A DNA stretch of 64,000 bases from Gammaproteobacteria bacterium (lineage in GTDB: Bacteria; Pseudomonadota; Gammaproteobacteria; JAJPIJ01), in the NCBI GenBank assembly GCA_021324815.1, contig JAJPIJ010000030.1:1-64000 (forward strand). Reading direction: 5' to 3'. The first letter of the stretch is position 1; the number at the start of each line of letters is the position of its first letter. Below the pieces are notes generated by a model. That model was not told the origin of the DNA. It made no database searches and saw only the letters and a program-made list of their open reading frames with translations. The position numbers and the translations under genes were made by a program. Positions 1 to 7,298 of the stretch are shown piece after piece.

Positions 1-176
1 ATGAAGTTGAAGTGCTTGAGGGTGGCGTAGCCCGCATCACCGCTCTTGCTAATAAAGAGGTCGGCGCCGGAGCGGGTGTAGGTGAAGACGCCATCGGCGC
101 TCTGCCATGCGGCGCCGTCGGCATTGGTGTCTCCGCTCTGCAGCAGAATCCAAAGGAACAAACCACTATTCTTCAT
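1..176 (-). CDS. N-terminal fragment of a probable type I secreted repeat protein
   Basis: The gene starts inside the window and runs off its left edge; 58 codons are visible. The ATG at 176 follows an AGGAG box at a spacing of about 8 bases. The fragment opens MKNSGLFLWILLQ and continues with a Gly/Asp/Ser-rich stretch (DGVFTYTRSGADLFISKSGDA) of the type seen in large RTX-like or haemolysin-type adhesins. There is no cleavable signal peptide, as expected of a type I substrate. It lies 81 bases downstream of an ABC exporter gene on the same strand, which supports a substrate/exporter pairing. The family assignment rests on composition only; the rest of the protein is outside the window. Confidence 0.5.
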   Translation of the reverse strand, partial: MKNSGLFLWILLQSGDTNADGAAWQSADGVFTYTRSGADLFISKSGDAGYATLKHFNF

Positions 177-257
177 GCGAATATCTCCTGCCATCGTTGC
201 TCATAGAAAGCCGTGAAACATGATTTCAGTTTCATGTCACGATCACTCAGCGGCGAA

Positions 258-2507
258 TCATGATGATTCTGCATCATCGTTGATCCTTGATCGTTGATCC
301 TTGGCGGAGTCGGCGTCGTCGACGACGCTCATGTTCTTGGGCGGCACCGGCGGTTGCTGGGGCTGGCGGCCGAAGCTGAAGACCTCGTCGATCTGAAGTC
401 CACGCGGCACCTGATGGGCGATGAACAGCATGGTGACCTTGCCCTTGAGCTGGTTGATGGTGTGGGCGAAGGCCTCGGCGGTGGGCGGGTCGAGCCCGCT
501 GGTGGCCTCATCGAAGATGAGCACGCGCGGCTTCTTGAGGAGCGCCCGGGCGATGGCGATGCGCTGGCGCTGACCGCCGGAGAGGCCGACGCCGTGCTCG
601 CCGAGCGGGGTCTGGTAGCCCTGCGGCAGTTGCTCGATGGTGTCGTGGATCTCGGCCATGCGCGCGGCCTCGACGATCTCGCTGAAGCCTGCCCGCGGGT
701 TGGCGAGCGCCAAGTTGTCGTAGACAGTGCCGGAGAACAGCACCGTCTCCTGCGGCACGACGCCGAAGGCGGCGCGCAATTCGTTGGCGCTCAAGGCGCG
801 GATGTCGCCGCCGTCGATCTTGATGGCGCCGTCGGAGGGCTGGTAGAAGGCCTGCATGAGCTTGGCAAGCGTGCTCTTGCCGCAACCGGAGGGACCCATG
901 AGCACGGTGAGATGGCCGGGCTTCAAGGTGAGGCTCAGGTTTTTGTAGAGGTAAGGATGCCGCTCGGAATAGCGGAAGCTCAAGTTCTGGAATTCGACCA
1001 TGGCGGGCTCTCTCCCGCTCATGCGTTGCGGGATGACGGCGTACGGCTCGGTCGGCATGTCCATGACGTCCGCCAGCCGGCGGATGCTGATGCCGGCCTG
1101 CTGGAAGTCCTGCCACAGGCCGACCAGCCGCAGCAGGGGCTGGCTCATGCGGCTGGCGAACATCTGGAAGGCCACCAGCTGGCCTACGGTGAAGCCGTCG
1201 TTGCGCATGACGAGCCGCGCGCCGGCCACCAGGATGGCGAGCGTCATGATTTGCTCCAGCGCGTTGGCGGCGACGTTGTAGCTGTTGGCCAGCCGCCGCG
1301 TCGTGAAGCCGGCGCCGAGATAGTCGGCCAGCAACCCGCCGTAGCGGTTCTCCAGGATGGGCTCCATTTGCAGCGATTTCACGGTGGCCATGCCGGAGAC
1401 GTATTCGGTCACGAAGGCCTGGTTGCGGGCGCCGATCAGAAACTGCTGGTTGAGCCGCGCGCGGAACAGCGGCGTCACCAACAGGCTTAAGATCACAATG
1501 AGCAACAGCAAACCCAACGCGATCAACGTCAACTGCCAGCTGTAGGCGAACATGACGGCGACGAAGATGAACAGGAACGGCACGTCGAGGAACAGGCTGA
1601 CCGCGGCGTTGGAGACGAATTGGCGGATATCCTCCACGCCGCGCAGCCGGGCGACCAACACGCCGGTCGGGCGGCGCTCGAAGTAGGCCATCGGCAGGCG
1701 CAGCAGATGGCGGAACACCTGCGCGCCCAGCACGGCGTCGATGCGGTTGCCGGTGTGGAGCACGAGGTACTGGCGCATCCAGGTCATGATGCTGCTGAAC
1801 AGCATGAACATGGCGAGCGCGACGCCCACGGCAACGAGCGTGCTCTGCGTCTGGTGCACGACCACCTTGTCGATGATGACCTGCGTGAACAGCGGCGTGG
1901 TCAGGCCGACCAACTGGATGGCGACGGAGGCCAGCAGCACGTCGCGCCAGATGGATTTGTATTTCAGCAATTGCGGAATGAACCAGCGGAAACCGAAGCC
2001 GGGGCGCTCCATGTTGCCGTCGGGGTCGGACGCGCCGGCGCCGGCGTTGGCGGCGCCGACCAGCAGGATTTCCTTTTCAAACACGCGCGGAAAATCGGCG
2101 ACTGCCATGTACCGCGGCTCCTTTTCGCCGGCACGCAGGTAAAGCAGGCGTTCGCCATCGGACTTGAGCAGCAGCGCGGCGTGTAAAGAAGGAGGGGTGG
2201 TCTGTGTCGGGCCAGCCGGGGCTTTGACAAACGCGATGCAGGGGAAGGTCCAGCGGCGCACGGCTCGCCGCGACCAGGCGCGTGACTCGATCTTGAGTCC
2301 CAGCGCCCCGCCGGCCTGGCGCAGCGTGGCGGAGGAATGCGGCGGCGGGAATTGCTGGGCCAGCAGCGCGGCGTCGAATGGCAGCCGGTAGTACGCGCAC
2401 AAGCCTCCCAGCGCCCACGCCAACTGATCGGCGGCGCCGCCGGCTGCATCATTCTTTGTGGCGCCGGCGCCTGGCCCCGCGCCGGATTGCCCCGTGACTG
2501 CGTCCAT
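258..2507 (-). CDS. Type I secretion ABC transporter (HlyB-like, Cys-less C39-like domain)
   Basis: This 749-residue protein has the three-part layout of HlyB-type exporters. Residues about 25-150 form a C39-like domain. The transmembrane domain spans about 170-470, opening FRWFIPQLLKYKSIWRDVLL. The nucleotide-binding domain spans about 500-710, with Walker A GPSGCGKST, signature LSGGQRQR and Walker B VLIFDEATSGLD. The peptidase-like domain has no DCGxxCL catalytic motif (it reads WALGGLCAYYRLPFD), so it probably docks unfolded substrate rather than cleaving a double-glycine leader. An AAGGAAGG box precedes the ATG at 2507. The downstream gene fragment is the likely substrate. No HlyD or TolC partner is adjacent inside the window; a TolC-like gene lies at 38149-39495. 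Confidence 0.9.
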   Translation of the reverse strand: MDAVTGQSGAGPGAGATKNDAAGGAADQLAWALGGLCAYYRLPFDAALLAQQFPPPHSSATLRQAGGALGLKIESRAWSRRAVRRWTFPCIAFVKAPAGPTQTTPPSLHAALLLKSDGERLLYLRAGEKEPRYMAVADFPRVFEKEILLVGAANAGAGASDPDGNMERPGFGFRWFIPQLLKYKSIWRDVLLASVAIQLVGLTTPLFTQVIIDKVVVHQTQSTLVAVGVALAMFMLFSSIMTWMRQYLVLHTGNRIDAVLGAQVFRHLLRLPMAYFERRPTGVLVARLRGVEDIRQFVSNAAVSLFLDVPFLFIFVAVMFAYSWQLTLIALGLLLLIVILSLLVTPLFRARLNQQFLIGARNQAFVTEYVSGMATVKSLQMEPILENRYGGLLADYLGAGFTTRRLANSYNVAANALEQIMTLAILVAGARLVMRNDGFTVGQLVAFQMFASRMSQPLLRLVGLWQDFQQAGISIRRLADVMDMPTEPYAVIPQRMSGREPAMVEFQNLSFRYSERHPYLYKNLSLTLKPGHLTVLMGPSGCGKSTLAKLMQAFYQPSDGAIKIDGGDIRALSANELRAAFGVVPQETVLFSGTVYDNLALANPRAGFSEIVEAARMAEIHDTIEQLPQGYQTPLGEHGVGLSGGQRQRIAIARALLKKPRVLIFDEATSGLDPPTAEAFAHTINQLKGKVTMLFIAHQVPRGLQIDEVFSFGRQPQQPPVPPKNMSVVDDADSAKDQRSRINDDAESS

Positions 2508-2849
2508 TCCCCACCCTTCCTTAAGGACGCCTCCCGCTCCCCCTCAAATCGGCGGGATTACGGCGTCTTCAACACGACAACGTCCCTTCCACGCGCGGCG
2601 TTGCATTCACGCCGCGGGCGTGTTGCTACTTCTGTCGTTGGGGAAGAAAAACTTGTTACGTCTTTTTGGTTATCGGCATTGTCACCGTTGGCATGTCACC
2701 GCCATTGGAACCTGCCGTATTTGTATCAAATTGTATCCAAATATTTTCCTTCAGGACAAGAGTAATCCGATGTGCACCTCCGCACCGATATGGCTCAGAA
2801 GTGGGCAGCAGGAAAATCAATATATTGAAAGAAAATACGCGTGTAATAC
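2508..2849. other. Intergenic region without a recognisable gene
   Basis: This stretch lies between the ABC exporter start and the cytochrome b561 stop. Its left part is GC-rich like the surrounding genes; the right part (from about 2640) is clearly richer in A and T. It should hold the exporter promoter, since the exporter is transcribed away from it. I found no GG-N10-GC sigma-54 element with conserved flanks, and no hairpin strong enough to call a terminator. The open frames here lack ribosome binding sites and any recognisable domain. Confidence 0.6.
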
Positions 2850-3395
2850 TTAAAACCAATCGCGGCGGAGGGGGAGCATGCGGTAGATGACGCCGTCGCG
2901 CTGAACCATGTGGCTGACGGCGCCGATGACGTGGATGATGATGTAGACGAGCAGCACTTCCGAGATGCCCGTATGAATGTCCGTGAACAGGAAGTTGAGC
3001 GGCTCGTTTTTCCAGCCCCACTGCGGCAGCGGGATGCCGAAGAAGCTGGTCTTGTGGCCGGTGAACGAGGAAGAGAGATAACCGGAGACGGGTTGCAGCA
3101 CGAGCAGAAGATAAATAGTGCGGTGCACCCAGCGGGAGAGCACGCGCTTCCACTCCTCCACCCCGGCCGGCAGGGGCGGCGGGGGATTCATGAGCCGCCA
3201 GAACAGCCGCACCCACAGCAGCGTAAACACGAGCAGGCCGACGGATTTGTGGATGGCGAAGGGTACGGCGCGCACGGAGGTTTCCGGCAGGTCGGACATC
3301 CACCAGCCCAGCCCGAATAAAAAGAATATGAGTAGGGCCATGACCCAATGCAATAGCATGGCGGTGCGGGTGTAACGCGCGGGAGAGACCTGCAT
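2850..3395 (-). CDS. Cytochrome b561 family membrane protein
   Basis: A 181-residue four-helix membrane protein of the bacterial cytochrome b561 (YodB/CybB) family, which carries two b haems and passes electrons from quinol in the inner membrane. Candidate haem-ligand histidines sit in conserved surroundings: LLHWVMALLIF in helix 1, IHKSVG before helix 2, and LFTDIHTGIS and IIIHVIGAVSH in helices 3-4. I chose the ATG at 3395 (MQVSPARYTRTAML), which gives the usual family length; a TTG at 3452 would add 19 residues without family similarity. It stands alone, divergent from the L,D-transpeptidase gene. Confidence 0.85.
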   Translation of the reverse strand: MQVSPARYTRTAMLLHWVMALLIFFLFGLGWWMSDLPETSVRAVPFAIHKSVGLLVFTLLWVRLFWRLMNPPPPLPAGVEEWKRVLSRWVHRTIYLLLVLQPVSGYLSSSFTGHKTSFFGIPLPQWGWKNEPLNFLFTDIHTGISEVLLVYIIIHVIGAVSHMVQRDGVIYRMLPLRRDWF

Positions 3396-3529
3396 GAAGT
3401 TCAGGGAGGGGGCGGCGGGGTTGAACGTTTGGATGGGGCTAGCATAACACAACCATTTATCACCTTAAGAATATTTGCTAATGTATTGCCAACCATGAAT
3501 TTCCACCATCCATAATTTCCCGTCCGGTC

Positions 3530-4108
3530 ATGACATTTTCCCATCGGACATGGAAACAATTCTGGCGGTTCACGGGAATCATCGCCGCGCTGTTGCTGCC
3601 GTTTGCGGCCTCCGCCGCCGATTATGAAATCGTCATCGTCAAGTCCAAGCGCCTGCTTTACTTGATGCGCGGCGACAGGGTGGAGAAGACTTTCCACGCC
3701 GCCTTCGGCTACGGCGGCAAGGGCGACAAGCGGCAGATTGGCGATCACAAGACGCCCGTCGGCGTCTATCGCATCATCAAGGTCAGGGACAGCGATCGCT
3801 TTCACCGGTTCATGCTGCTCAATTACCCCAATGTCAAGGACGCCTATTGGGGGCTCAAAGATGGCCTGCTGACGCGCGCGGATTTCGACGCCATCGTCGA
3901 GGCGGCCCGGGCCGGCCACCTGCCGCCGCAAAACACGCCGCTCGGCGGCGCGGTCGGCATCCACGGCATCGGCGAGATCACGCCCGACAAGCTGACCATC
4001 CACGAGAACATCAACTGGACCGAGGGCTGCATCGCGCTGACCAATGAGCAGATCGATGAATTGAGCCGCTACGTCGAGATCGGTACCAAAGTCGTCATCA
4101 ACGAATAA
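3530..4108 (+). CDS. L,D-transpeptidase (YkuD/ErfK family)
   Basis: A 192-residue protein with an N-terminal signal or anchor helix (about residues 12-29, ending PFAASAA), followed by a YkuD catalytic domain. Such enzymes make 3-3 peptidoglycan cross-links or attach lipoproteins in the periplasm. The signature is visible: IHGIGEI, with the conserved His, then a spacer and WTEGCIALTN with the catalytic Cys. The residue before EGC is Thr, where many family members have Ser. The domain starts with the typical IVIVKSKRLLYL strand. It is followed within 10 bases by a DUF302 lipoprotein gene, so the two are probably co-transcribed. Confidence 0.88.
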   Translation: MTFSHRTWKQFWRFTGIIAALLLPFAASAADYEIVIVKSKRLLYLMRGDRVEKTFHAAFGYGGKGDKRQIGDHKTPVGVYRIIKVRDSDRFHRFMLLNYPNVKDAYWGLKDGLLTRADFDAIVEAARAGHLPPQNTPLGGAVGIHGIGEITPDKLTIHENINWTEGCIALTNEQIDELSRYVEIGTKVVINE

Positions 4109-4118
4109 CCCGAGAACA

Positions 4119-4652
4119 ATGCGTTTCTGGCCGCTCCTGATCTGCCTCCCCCTTGCGGCCTGCTCCCCAAAATCAGCGCAGCCGCTGGCCGGCAATCCGG
4201 CGGGGACGGTCGAGACACACGCGTATCACATCGTGCGCGCCGCCACCGGCAAGTCCTTCGACGACGTCGTGCAGGAGCTGGAATTCGCCATCTCCGAGCA
4301 CAATTACCGCGTCACCGGCGCCAACAACCTGGGCAAGGCGCTGCGCGAGCGCGGCGACAAGAATTTCCCCGACACCGAGGTCATCCATTTCTGCAGCGTC
4401 GAAAACGCCGGCGAGGTCCTGCGGCTGGATCCCGGCTACGTGGCGATGATGCCCTGTCGCATCACCGTGCACGTGCAGGATGGGAAAACCATCATCAGCC
4501 TCATCCTGCTGCCGGAGGATCATCCGGATCCGCGTGTGAACGAATTCGCGCGGCGCACCAACGCGGAGTTGCGGCAGATCATGGATTTTGCGTTGCAGCA
4601 AAACGCCGTTGGCCATCCACTGCCATCGACAAAACCCGCCATCACGCCCTGA
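4119..4652 (+). CDS. DUF302-family lipoprotein
   Basis: A 177-residue protein starting MRFWPLLICLPLAACS. The LAAC lipobox with Cys15 predicts processing by signal peptidase II and lipid anchoring. The mature part matches the DUF302 pattern: SFDDVVQELEFAISEHNYRV, then a helix, then a conserved Cys region (IHFCSVENAGEVLRLDPGY), then PCRITVHVQDGKTIIS. The function of the family is unknown. It lies directly behind the L,D-transpeptidase gene, suggesting a shared transcript and perhaps an envelope role; the role is inference only. Confidence 0.8.
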   Translation: MRFWPLLICLPLAACSPKSAQPLAGNPAGTVETHAYHIVRAATGKSFDDVVQELEFAISEHNYRVTGANNLGKALRERGDKNFPDTEVIHFCSVENAGEVLRLDPGYVAMMPCRITVHVQDGKTIISLILLPEDHPDPRVNEFARRTNAELRQIMDFALQQNAVGHPLPSTKPAITP

Positions 4653-4746
4653 TCCGCGCGACGAACGCAAACGACGGTACTCAGCATCCACCGCCCTGTG
4701 TATACTGGGCCGCCATTGAAAAAACATTCGGTCTTGAGACTTCATC

Positions 4747-5493
4747 ATGATGAGAAAAACTGAACACCTGCTGCTGCTGGCCTGGATGATGACCACCGGG
4801 CTCGTCATCTACGGCTTCGTGGTGACGGCGGACACCGGCCTGCTTCAGGCCATGGTGGAGACCGACAGGAGCATGATCTCGGTGGTGGTCATCGCCATTT
4901 ACCTCTTCGGCCTGGGCCACTCGCTGCTGCGCACGCTCCATCTCTCGCACGAACTCAACGTCACCCGCCGCACGGAGTTGAACTTGATCAACGCCGACGA
5001 GCCGGTGGCCTGCGATGACGGCCGCCTGCGCCTGCTCGACAGCGGCCGCGTCCTGCCGGAGAGCTTCGTGTCGCGCTACGTCGCCGATCTGCTGTCCGCG
5101 AAGCAGACGGAGCGCGATCCGGCCTCCAAGTCCGTCACCAGCGCCGACATCCTCGAGGCCCACGCCTCGCGCCTGCGCGGCAAGAATGAGTTCGGCTGGT
5201 TTCTGATCGATTTTCTGCTCAAGGTCGGCTTCCTCGGCACGCTCATCGGCTTCATCCTCATGCTGGGATCGGTGTCGCAGAACGAAATCCTGGACGCGAG
5301 CGCGATGCAGCGCGTGCTGCGGCAGATGAGCTTCGGCATGAGCACCGCGCTCAACACCACACTGGTCAGCCTGGTGGGCGGCATTCTGCTGTCCATACCG
5401 TACTACCTGCTGGGCCGCGGCCTGGAGGAGTTGCTGGAGACCACGATCAATCTCACCGACGTGCACATCCTGCCCCGGCTGCACAAGTCCTGA
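4747..5493 (+). CDS. MotA/TolQ/ExbB-like proton channel protein
   Basis: A 248-residue inner-membrane protein with hydrophobic segments near residues 8-30, 42-62, 152-180 and 200-222. The C-terminal pair carries the family signature: GFLGTLIGFILMLGSV in the third segment and GMSTALNTTLVSLVGGILLSI in the fourth. In TolQ, ExbB and MotA these helices line an ion path and work with a single-pass partner carrying an Asp. The next gene, 20 bases downstream, encodes a single-pass protein with an Asp just before its helix and could be that partner. This gene opens the five-gene unit at 4747-8816. It is none of tolQ, exbB or motA by context. Confidence 0.8.
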   Translation: MMRKTEHLLLLAWMMTTGLVIYGFVVTADTGLLQAMVETDRSMISVVVIAIYLFGLGHSLLRTLHLSHELNVTRRTELNLINADEPVACDDGRLRLLDSGRVLPESFVSRYVADLLSAKQTERDPASKSVTSADILEAHASRLRGKNEFGWFLIDFLLKVGFLGTLIGFILMLGSVSQNEILDASAMQRVLRQMSFGMSTALNTTLVSLVGGILLSIPYYLLGRGLEELLETTINLTDVHILPRLHKS

Positions 5494-5513
5494 GATAGAC
5501 GGCAGGTTTCCTC

Positions 5514-6140
5514 ATGGCTCTCCGACTGGGCGGCAGGTCGAAGTTTTACCAGCCTTTCGACGTCACCACGGCGGTCCTCTTCAAGATCATCCAGGCGCTG
5601 ACCTATTTCTTCGTGCTTTCGATCATCTTCATGAACCCGGTGTCGAAGAAGGGCATCATCGATCCCAAGGCGGAGTACATCATCACCGTGCACTGGCCCG
5701 ACAACAACCCGAACGACATCGACACCTGGGTGGAGGAGCCCGACGGCAATTTGGTGTGGTTCCAGAACAAGGAGGCCGGGCTGGTCCACCTGGACCGCGA
5801 CGATCGCGGCGTGAACGATTCCATCGTCGTCAACGGACAGACCATCGAGGTGCCCCTGCGGCAGGAGGTCGTGACCATCCGCGGGACCATCACCGGCGAG
5901 TACGTGGTCAACATCCACTACTACGCCTCCCAGGATGACAAGCCGGTGGACGTCGACGTCACGGTGGACAAGGTCAACCCGCAGCTGGAGGTGGTGTATT
6001 ACGGCACCCTGACGTTGCGCAGGCCCGGCGACGAATTGACGGCGGTGCGCTTCACCATCGGCTCCGACGGCAAAATCATCAACATCAATCACATCCAGAA
6101 GTCTCTCACGGAACGCATCTTCGGAAAGGGCCAGTCATGA
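5514..6140 (+). CDS. Single-pass periplasmic protein, possible ExbD/TolR-like partner
   Basis: I do not recognise a family for this 208-residue protein. A short cytoplasmic tail (about 17 residues) leads into FDVTTAVLFKIIQALTYFF and one hydrophobic helix (about residues 22-44), then a beta-rich periplasmic domain rich in acidic residues and V/I/T strands (YIITVHWPDNNPNDIDTW, EYVVNIHYYASQ). The Asp just before the helix and the topology resemble ExbD/TolR, but overall sequence similarity is not obvious. Its stop overlaps the start of the next gene by 4 bases (ATGA), so translation is coupled. The role as channel partner is inferred from position next to the ExbB-like gene. Confidence 0.65.
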   Translation: MALRLGGRSKFYQPFDVTTAVLFKIIQALTYFFVLSIIFMNPVSKKGIIDPKAEYIITVHWPDNNPNDIDTWVEEPDGNLVWFQNKEAGLVHLDRDDRGVNDSIVVNGQTIEVPLRQEVVTIRGTITGEYVVNIHYYASQDDKPVDVDVTVDKVNPQLEVVYYGTLTLRRPGDELTAVRFTIGSDGKIININHIQKSLTERIFGKGQS

Positions 6141-6703
6141 TTCTGAGCAGTGGCGGATTGAATACGATGTACACCGTGCTGGCGGCCGTGCTGCTGGGAC
6201 TGAACCTGTTTTCGCGCTGGTCGTGGCGCACCAAGATGATGGCCGTCGTCACCGTCTCCATATCCTACATCGTGATGTACCTGTCGTTTCCGCCGCTGCT
6301 CGGGTGGCCGAGCAAGGACGCCATGCCCAAACGCTTCAGCATCATCGGCGTTTACATGCGCGAGCCGGACAAATTGAGCGGCGAGGAGGGCAACGTTTTT
6401 TTCTGGGTCGTGGATCGGGATCCGCACGCCGCGCAGCCGAACGTGCCGCGCGGGTACATCGTGCCGTTCACCCCCGAGTTGCACGCCCGCGCCAAGCAGG
6501 TGGGCGCCAAGCTCAAGAAGAACATCCCGCAGGTCGGCGAGCAGGAGGAGGCGGATCTGGGGACGCACAACGTGTCGAGGGAGCAGAAGGAAGGCGGGCA
6601 GAAAAGCATCAAGCCGAAAATTGATTACGTCTTCTCGGACGCCGCGCCCGAGGGGCTGCCGCCGAAGACGGGCGAGGAGCCGACGGCGGCCCCGAGCCGC
6701 TGA
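6137..6703 (+). CDS. Two-helix membrane protein, paralogue of the next gene
   Basis: No named family recognised. The 188-residue protein has two predicted helices (about residues 12-28 and 34-55), then a soluble domain. It shares with the next gene a clear pattern: GW....AMPKRFS, EPDK, WV.D, PR.Y..PFTPELHA and KLKKNIPQ.GE, so the two arose by duplication. It has a longer charged tail than its paralogue (QEEADLGTHNVSREQKEGG onwards). The ATG overlaps the preceding stop codon. It belongs to the ExbB-like/VWA-FHA unit. Confidence 0.7.
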   Translation: MILSSGGLNTMYTVLAAVLLGLNLFSRWSWRTKMMAVVTVSISYIVMYLSFPPLLGWPSKDAMPKRFSIIGVYMREPDKLSGEEGNVFFWVVDRDPHAAQPNVPRGYIVPFTPELHARAKQVGAKLKKNIPQVGEQEEADLGTHNVSREQKEGGQKSIKPKIDYVFSDAAPEGLPPKTGEEPTAAPSR

Positions 6704-6745
6704 CCGCAACCGCCAGCCCATATCAGGATACGGAAGGAGCACGAC

Positions 6746-7243
6746 ATGTTTTGGGGACTTGCCGGAATCGTTTTTGCCAGCCTGGTGCTGGCGGCCCTGG
6801 CGCTGAATCTGGCGCTGAACTCAAACTGGCCATGGCTGATCAGGCTGTCCGGCCTCGCGCTGGTCGGGGTCTTTTACTGGACCACCGCGCATTCCATCGG
6901 GCCGCTCATGGGCTGGGCCACCACCCATGCGATGCCGGAGCGTTTCAGCCTGCTGGCGGTGCATGTCATCGAACCGGACAAGGCCACCTCCAGCAAGGGC
7001 AGCATCTATCTCTGGGTCACCGATCTGCAGCACGGCCGCGGGCAGTACCTGCCGCGCGCCTACGTGCTGCCGTTCACCCCGGAACTGCACGCCAAGGTCA
7101 CGGACGCAGCCACCAAGCTGCGCAAGAACCTGCCGCAGCTGGGCGAGGTGGATCCCGCCCCCGCCGGGGGCACGGAATACGGCATCAAGGCGCCGAACAT
7201 CAATTTCTACGACATGCCGGAGCCGTTGTTCCCCGAGCGCTGA
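6746..7243 (+). CDS. Two-helix membrane protein, paralogue of the previous gene
   Basis: A 165-residue protein with helices near residues 4-24 and 32-50, then a soluble domain with the same motif string as its neighbour: MPERFSLLAVHVIEPDK, SIYLWVTDL, PRAYVLPFTPELHAK and KLRKNLPQLGE. A good AAGGAG box lies 8 bases before the ATG. I know of no characterised homologue. Two related subunits side by side suggest a hetero-oligomer in the membrane, but this is inference. Confidence 0.7.
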   Translation: MFWGLAGIVFASLVLAALALNLALNSNWPWLIRLSGLALVGVFYWTTAHSIGPLMGWATTHAMPERFSLLAVHVIEPDKATSSKGSIYLWVTDLQHGRGQYLPRAYVLPFTPELHAKVTDAATKLRKNLPQLGEVDPAPAGGTEYGIKAPNINFYDMPEPLFPER

Positions 7244-7298
7244 TCGGCGCGGTGCCGTTTATTTTCACCGCCGTTTTGCGGCACAATAGCCGGCAGGC

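Noticed and set aside
294-1490. 398-codon open frame on the plus strand opposite the first ABC exporter
   Set aside because: It is the antisense shadow of a well-supported gene, without ribosome binding site or recognisable domain; high-GC genes give such frames.
2670-2730. GG...GC spaced sequence upstream of the first ABC exporter, considered as a sigma-54 promoter
   Set aside because: The best candidate has a 9-base, not 10-base, spacing, and lacks the TTGC part.
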